DNA of 64,000 nt, taken from assembly GCA_037954665.1 (NCBI GenBank), contig JBBMOL010000057.1, positions 310,001 to 374,000 on the forward strand, written 5' to 3'. Below, one piece after another: positions 58,634 to 64,000 of the stretch (position 1 is its first letter; the number at the start of each line of letters is the position of its first letter). Source of the DNA: Laguncularia racemosa. Lineage: Eukaryota; Streptophyta; Magnoliopsida; Myrtales; Combretaceae. Made by a program: the position numbers and the translations under genes. The notes below the pieces were generated by a model that was not told the origin of the DNA, did no database searches, and worked only from the letters and a program-made list of their open reading frames with translations.

Positions 58634-59315
58634 TGTTGAGGTATAAATCCAACACATATGAGTCTATACCAAGGTTATCATAAGTATATAAAGTATACTT
58701 AGATGAAGGAATGTTAAGCTTGAAGAAAATTGCTAAAATCAAGCGAAACAGAAATACACGGTATGAGGTATGCCCGTGTGTTGAGTTCAGAAGATCCACA
58801 GAAGCATATACGGCTTGAGGCGCGGTCGTGTATAAGCCATGTGTTGAAACAAGGCCTAGGTCGGCCTAAAGGCCACAGACGTTGGAACCTAAAGGCCACT
58901 GGCCTTGAAACCTAAGCCACTAGCTTTTGTGCCGGCGTAAGTCCTAAGTCGGTTGATTATTGTTGGAATATATATATATAGTCGTATCCTTTTGTAACCT
59001 AAGCGTGCAGAATACGAAAATACACGTGAGGAAAACCTAAAATATAGTAAGCGTGATTCCTAAGCCTAGAGAGAATTCTAGAGAGGGAAATCATTGTAAT
59101 TGATCCATCGGCTTGTGGTGGTGTGACTGTATAATTCACTAGTGAGACTAGTGAAATATATAACTCATTATTTTTTATAGTGGAAGTTTGTGTGCATCGA
59201 TCCCGTGATTTTTTCCCAAATTAAGGTTTTCCACGTAAATCTTTAGTATTGAATTTTATTTTAATTCCATATATTATTATTGATTGTTTATTATCAATTG
59301 TGAATCGCACAAACA
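58634..59315 (+). mobile_element. Copia-like solo LTR
   Basis: Starts TGTTGAGGTATAAATCCAAC, a TGTTG...CAACA terminal palindrome common in Ty1/copia LTRs. It contains the copia-like stretch TTTTTCCCAAATTAAGG followed by TTTTCCACGTAAATC, and probably ends at AAACA (59315). No primer site, pol or second LTR adjoins, and no clear 5-base duplication is visible, so the right end is uncertain. A short CACGG/GTCGTGT segment lies at about 58755-58835. Confidence 0.55.
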
Positions 59316-62300
59316 AGCTTCTTTTCCTAATAATTATATATAATAATATTTTTAGGAAGCATTCAAATATATTAAAAAAAATATAAATGACGAAAATCCA
59401 AGTCCAACCACTTTTTATCACAGCCACCATATGCGAAAACAAACACCACTGCAAAAAGCTAGTGCTTTCCAGCAAGTAAAGTACGGACTAAATTTTGTAA
59501 ACATATATTCTTATCCTTGTCATGTCATGGAAAAGAAAAAGCCTCAAAATATTTCGAATCTACAATGTATTAAAGCAGGAAAAAATGGAATTGCTTTACC
59601 TTTTGGAACCTTACTTTTTTCTATGATTTTGATAGACAATATCCTTTTCCTATTGTTGTAGTAATGCGTATGTTCCCTTCTATGTGGAATGTTAGGGTCG
59701 GCCCATCACCTTGAAATTTTACTTGTAATTCGAAAGGTTTTACTGTAGTGCTATTACTTTTGAGTTACAAAACTGTAAAACTATTCTAATTTAATTAAGC
59801 TTATTGCTAACTATTGATATTATAGTCTTTTGTAGAAGAGTCAAATGTTAGGAAAAATCAATAAAACTTTTGTATCTATAGAAAAACTAGATTCCTAATG
59901 AAATAAATTAGATAAGAGCCCACACATATTCAAGTAATAGTTTAAGGATATGCATAGTTAATGGTAATGTCCAACGTATGACAACTCCATGTATACTCAT
60001 ATCTCTATACGAGTATGTAAAGCTTAGAGTGCAATTGTAGATGCATAAATAAGGTTTAAATTATAAAAGCTCAATAAATCTATAATATAAGGATATATGT
60101 CACCTAATTCATGAAAATATAACGAGCTTGCATTTAAGTTAGACAATGTAAGTATTTTGTATAATAGAAACAATACTAAAGTTTTAAATGATAAACTTTC
60201 ATAGCCACTAATCAACTTCTAGACATCGATATAGCCTAATCCACTATCATTCTACCCACTTCTAAAATATAAACCGCATTCTAGATCATCATAAAGGTCT
60301 TATTCATACATAGCACCAAAACCTAAATCGTAAAAATCCTAAAAGGGTAAGCAACAACACCTATTGTAGTATGCTTCTAATTTCATTTTGGTATACATAA
60401 CGCTACAATTTACCAATGGGCCTTTGGTATTTAATTCTAATACGCTAATAGATGTGGCACATAACACATAATCAACTATCTTCTTCACTATATCATTCTA
60501 CTAGTTAATGTGCTTTCACATCCTTATACATTGTGTTACATCTATGTTGTACAATACTCCAAATAATGAACTTCTTTCAAAACTTTATTCTTAAACTTGG
60601 AGTTTTCCAGCTTCACATAATCTATTAACATAGTTCACCATCTCTTTTGAATCAACTCAAAAATCTTCACTATTAATTTTATTTATTTATTTATTTTTAT
60701 TTTTTCTTTGTTACTACATCTTCTTCTGGGAAACTTTAATATGCTCAATCAATGTGGGCTATATTATCAAATTTGCTAACCCAATTCTAACTTGGTGTGT
60801 AAAGATTTCCATGTCTACTTTGCTTATGTCCTTAATTAATTATTTTTGAGGCATAATTAAGGTAGCCAAAATTTCTTACAGCCAAAGCAACTACAAAGAG
60901 ATTAACTTAAAAGGTGGGATAAGTCATAATCTTTTATTAATCCCAACTATCACATCTATACTCATATTTAGTTTCTTCTTAGTGAAAATTGACTTTTAGA
61001 CATTTGTGTTTGGTATAAAATCTTATACTTCTCTCCACATAATTAATATCTTCATAATTTTAATGTTAATACCATTGTTGTTAATATTTGATATTGTAAT
61101 TGGATAAATTTTTTATGAGGCTTCAAACTTTTTTCGAGTCCATTGTTATTCCCTTATTAGGAGTTACATTGTTCATGAATTCCACTTGCTCCAACGAAAA
61201 TTCTCTCTCTCTCTCTCTTAATTTTTCTTTCCCAACTAAAAGTGAGAAAATTGTTCATTTTTACAAAAAAAAATGAAAGAAGAAAAAAACTAAGAAATGA
61301 AAACATCGTAAAGAGGAGGTGAATTATGGTAAGAGGACATATTAGAGCATTTGAAAGTGATCAATAAGTTATAGAGTGATATACCTTGGAAGTAGGAAAG
61401 TATAATAGATACACTAATAAGACAAATTTGAAATATTTACACAATGATATATGACTATAGCACTAAAAACGTATAATGAAAAAATAATTTAAGTGAGAAA
61501 TAATAATTTAGGAAGCCATAATAATGAAAAAATGTTTAATTACAAAATTTATAAGAGGACACCAAAACATTGAACCTAAAAATTATAAGATTGAACTTGC
61601 ATACATTTTGTTTGAGACACAATAAGTGAAGCCTTAGAGCCTCTATCACAATTCATTTCAATAAGAAACAACTTACTACAATAGATGGAATAAAACATTG
61701 TAAGGTTATAACATAACAAGTAAGTTCTTAAAGTAGAAAGTTTTTGTTTCAATTGAAGATCAAATTTAGAGACACGGATTTTCTAGTAACAAAACTTAAC
61801 TAAAAGGTTTAGGAATTTAAAATTGTTATTCTATAACCTAAAACCATTATTTATTTTGAAAATATGAGATTTAAATTATGAAACATCAAATAAACTTAGA
61901 AATTTAGATTAGTAGATGAAATTATGAAACTAAGATCTAGGATGTATAATCTAAAACTAGAAAATCTTAAAACTCGTTAATATGAATTGAAATATAACAA
62001 ATTAAAATGTTAAAGCTAAACCTTAGGAAACTTGATCTAAATTAGTATGAAAACACAAGGTGGTCAAACCGAAATTAGATTTTGACCTGGATAAGGTTTA
62101 GAGTCAAGGGTTGAAGGATCAAATCAAGGTTGAACCAAATCAAATCGAGATCATTAAAATTTATAAAAATTGTTAAAATTAAGTAAAATGTGTGTAAAAT
62201 ATTAAATTCAGCTAAATCATATGTTCACATAATTCAAAACTAGATAGATTAATAGTTTGATCGGAATTCATCAAATCATCATCATCATCTCTCAATTTTT

Positions 62301-62465
62301 ATCCTTATTAATCATTCTTTGTATCCCTAATAATACAAATTTTACAATGTTAAATTTTGATGCTTATATGTGTATGTGTGTAGTAAATAGTATATTACTA
62401 TTTTGCCTTTTATATAATACCTTTTTAATTTTTTTCAATCTTAAAAAAAATTATATATATTAAGA
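59316..62465. other. AT-rich intergenic region, no gene recognised
   Basis: Open frames at 59431-59661 and 60024-60215 have no recognisable motif. CT microsatellite at about 61202-61220. Nothing else seen. Confidence 0.5.
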
Positions 62466-63540
62466 TCCATTTAACTTGTATAGGTTGTCCATGTTGAGGT
62501 TGGATCATTTAGGTCAATCAAGTCTAAATGGGTCTTCACCGATATGGTCAATCAAGTCTAAATAGTTAACCAAGTTACCTAGAGCAACCACTTTGTCAAC
62601 CACATCTTCAATTAGGTCAAATTAATTTCTCTAAAATACTAAAATATCACCTTAAATGATTTTATGTTAATTAGGAGATGCCTTAGACAATCTAAAGAAA
62701 AATTAAAATAAAATAAAAAATATTTTTTAAGTTAATTATGTTATTGATTAAGTTATTAGATATTTTGAAGGAAGAATGAGCAAGTTGTTGAGGCTTATAG
62801 GAGAACAAGATGAGTAGTTATTTTGTCCAATTGATGTTAGTCTATGCTAGGTCATGTAGTGACTCTAAAATACATTCAACTCTTAATCATAATTAATTCT
62901 ATATTGATTATGTTTGCATCAAGGACATAAACATTTCAAATAGATTTGGTCATAGATTAGGTATTTGTCGCATATAAAAGGTTAGACATTCGAGATGATA
63001 AAATGGCTAGTAGTCATAAGTGGATAGTCAGTTTAGCTAACTACTCTAATATGTACATGGTCTTCTGGAAATAAATTGTAAATAGGTCACAATAATGGAA
63101 TGGAACACTACTATGGACAATTTAGTGAACTAGTTGTTCGATGGTTAATAGGATTGATGAAATTGGTACAAGACCGTTAACTATTGGACTCTAAGGATTT
63201 ATTGATCTGTATTCATAACTCATAAGCTTTAAAGATCTGAATAACCAACCTCAATACTCTAGGATCAAGGTACATGTTCATAGCTTTGACCATAAGTAAC
63301 CTTTCAATTGAAATATGTATGCTAGTCGAATTGATTGTTATATCTAGAAATTAACTAGGTCATATGTGGTTTAACATGCTTGTATATGTGATAAATTAGT
63401 TTAGTTATTGGGTATATTTACTTACCCATTTGAGAACTTACTTTTTAGCTAAACTTAAAAGACCATGAATAAGAAAATTGAAGAGTATAGAATTCGCATC
63501 TTGCTTTCCTTTATTAGGTGATAAGAATGTATAGTTTAAT
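62466..63540. repeat. Probable LTR-type repeat relic related to 49500-50640
   Basis: Begins with repeated GGTCAATCAAGTC phrases (62510-62570). Later it holds AATGGAACACTACTATGGAC and AACTAGTTGT in the same order as at 50050-50100. No domain or clear ends. Confidence 0.35.
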
Positions 63541-64000
63541 CATACTGCTTGGATTTAGGATATAATAAGGAGGGAAACTAGGAGATTACTTATGAAGTGG
63601 AGAGACAAGGTTAATATTGTCAAATAAAAAAAAGGCAAACATAAAAATTAATTCAAAGAAGAAATAATTTGTGAATGTTACAAGAAGAGGTAAAAGAAGG
63701 TTCTTTGTTACGTAATGATGTTGAGATCTTTTAAAACGAGAATAATAAACATGATGTTGATAAGTTGCAACCCCATAAGTTGTGCATTTTTTTTAATAAT
63801 TATACAAATATAAAAAAATGACGACTAACTACTTATATAAAATCAGAAATATAACTTAGTAATAGTTTAGCAAGAATTCTATATTCACTATCTATTCCAC
63901 CGTAACATAAAGACAATTGGGGAAACATTAAATAATAATTCTTCAACAACTTTTACATGTATTGCCGTACAATTTATCTTCTTCTTTTTAATTATTTTTT
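63541..64000. other. AT-rich end of window, nothing recognised
   Basis: Purine-rich and A/T-rich sequence with no open frame of note. Confidence 0.5.

Noticed and set aside
59431..59661. 76-codon plus-strand frame after the copia-like LTR
   Set aside because: No recognised motif or promoter; ends in a hydrophobic AT-rich run.

Overview
The window is nuclear DNA from a flowering plant, most likely a eudicot. It is very AT-rich, has long non-coding spacers, plant-type promoters with TATA boxes about 75-100 bases before the start codon, and many plant-type transposable elements (Ty3/gypsy, Ty1/copia-like, PIF/Harbinger). I cannot name the species.

The host genes are one multigene family only: small membrane-anchored LEA_2 (NDR1/HIN1-like, At1g64065-like) proteins. 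Four copies lie in a minus-strand tandem array (3110-3781, 6897-7538, a broken copy at 11799-12298 plus 21262-21405, and 25121-25759). A fifth, more diverged copy is on the plus strand (32538-33140). Two members of a second subtype lie on the plus strand (46962-47627 and 52044-52706) inside their own segmental duplication. Spacers and promoters were duplicated with the genes, so the window records its own history: several transposon insertions have an empty paralogous site elsewhere in the window.

Mobile elements fill the rest. A degenerate full-length chromodomain Ty3/gypsy element (12299-21261, minus strand) splits the third tandem LEA_2 gene. Two solo LTRs of one family sit at 4896-5478 (duplication TTGAT) and 48009-48574 (duplication CATTT). 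A PIF/Harbinger element (38445-44236, TAA duplication) keeps an uninterrupted spliced transposase frame, has a damaged Myb/SANT-like partner gene, and carries pieces of at least two host genes (glycolate oxidase and PDX1) plus other fragments. An Athila-like element (about 53443-57863, minus strand) has one LTR, a tRNA-Asp primer site and a 704-codon gag-protease frame, but no reverse transcriptase, integrase or second LTR. A copia-like solo LTR lies at 58634-59315.

The most unusual signal is a CACGGCCGTG-like palindrome motif repeated about every 60-75 bases. It appears in the LTRs of at least three apparently unrelated retrotransposon families, and weakly in a fourth. The long stretches 1-2880, 26900-32450, 33150-38440, 44240-46430 and 59320-64000 hold no gene I can support.
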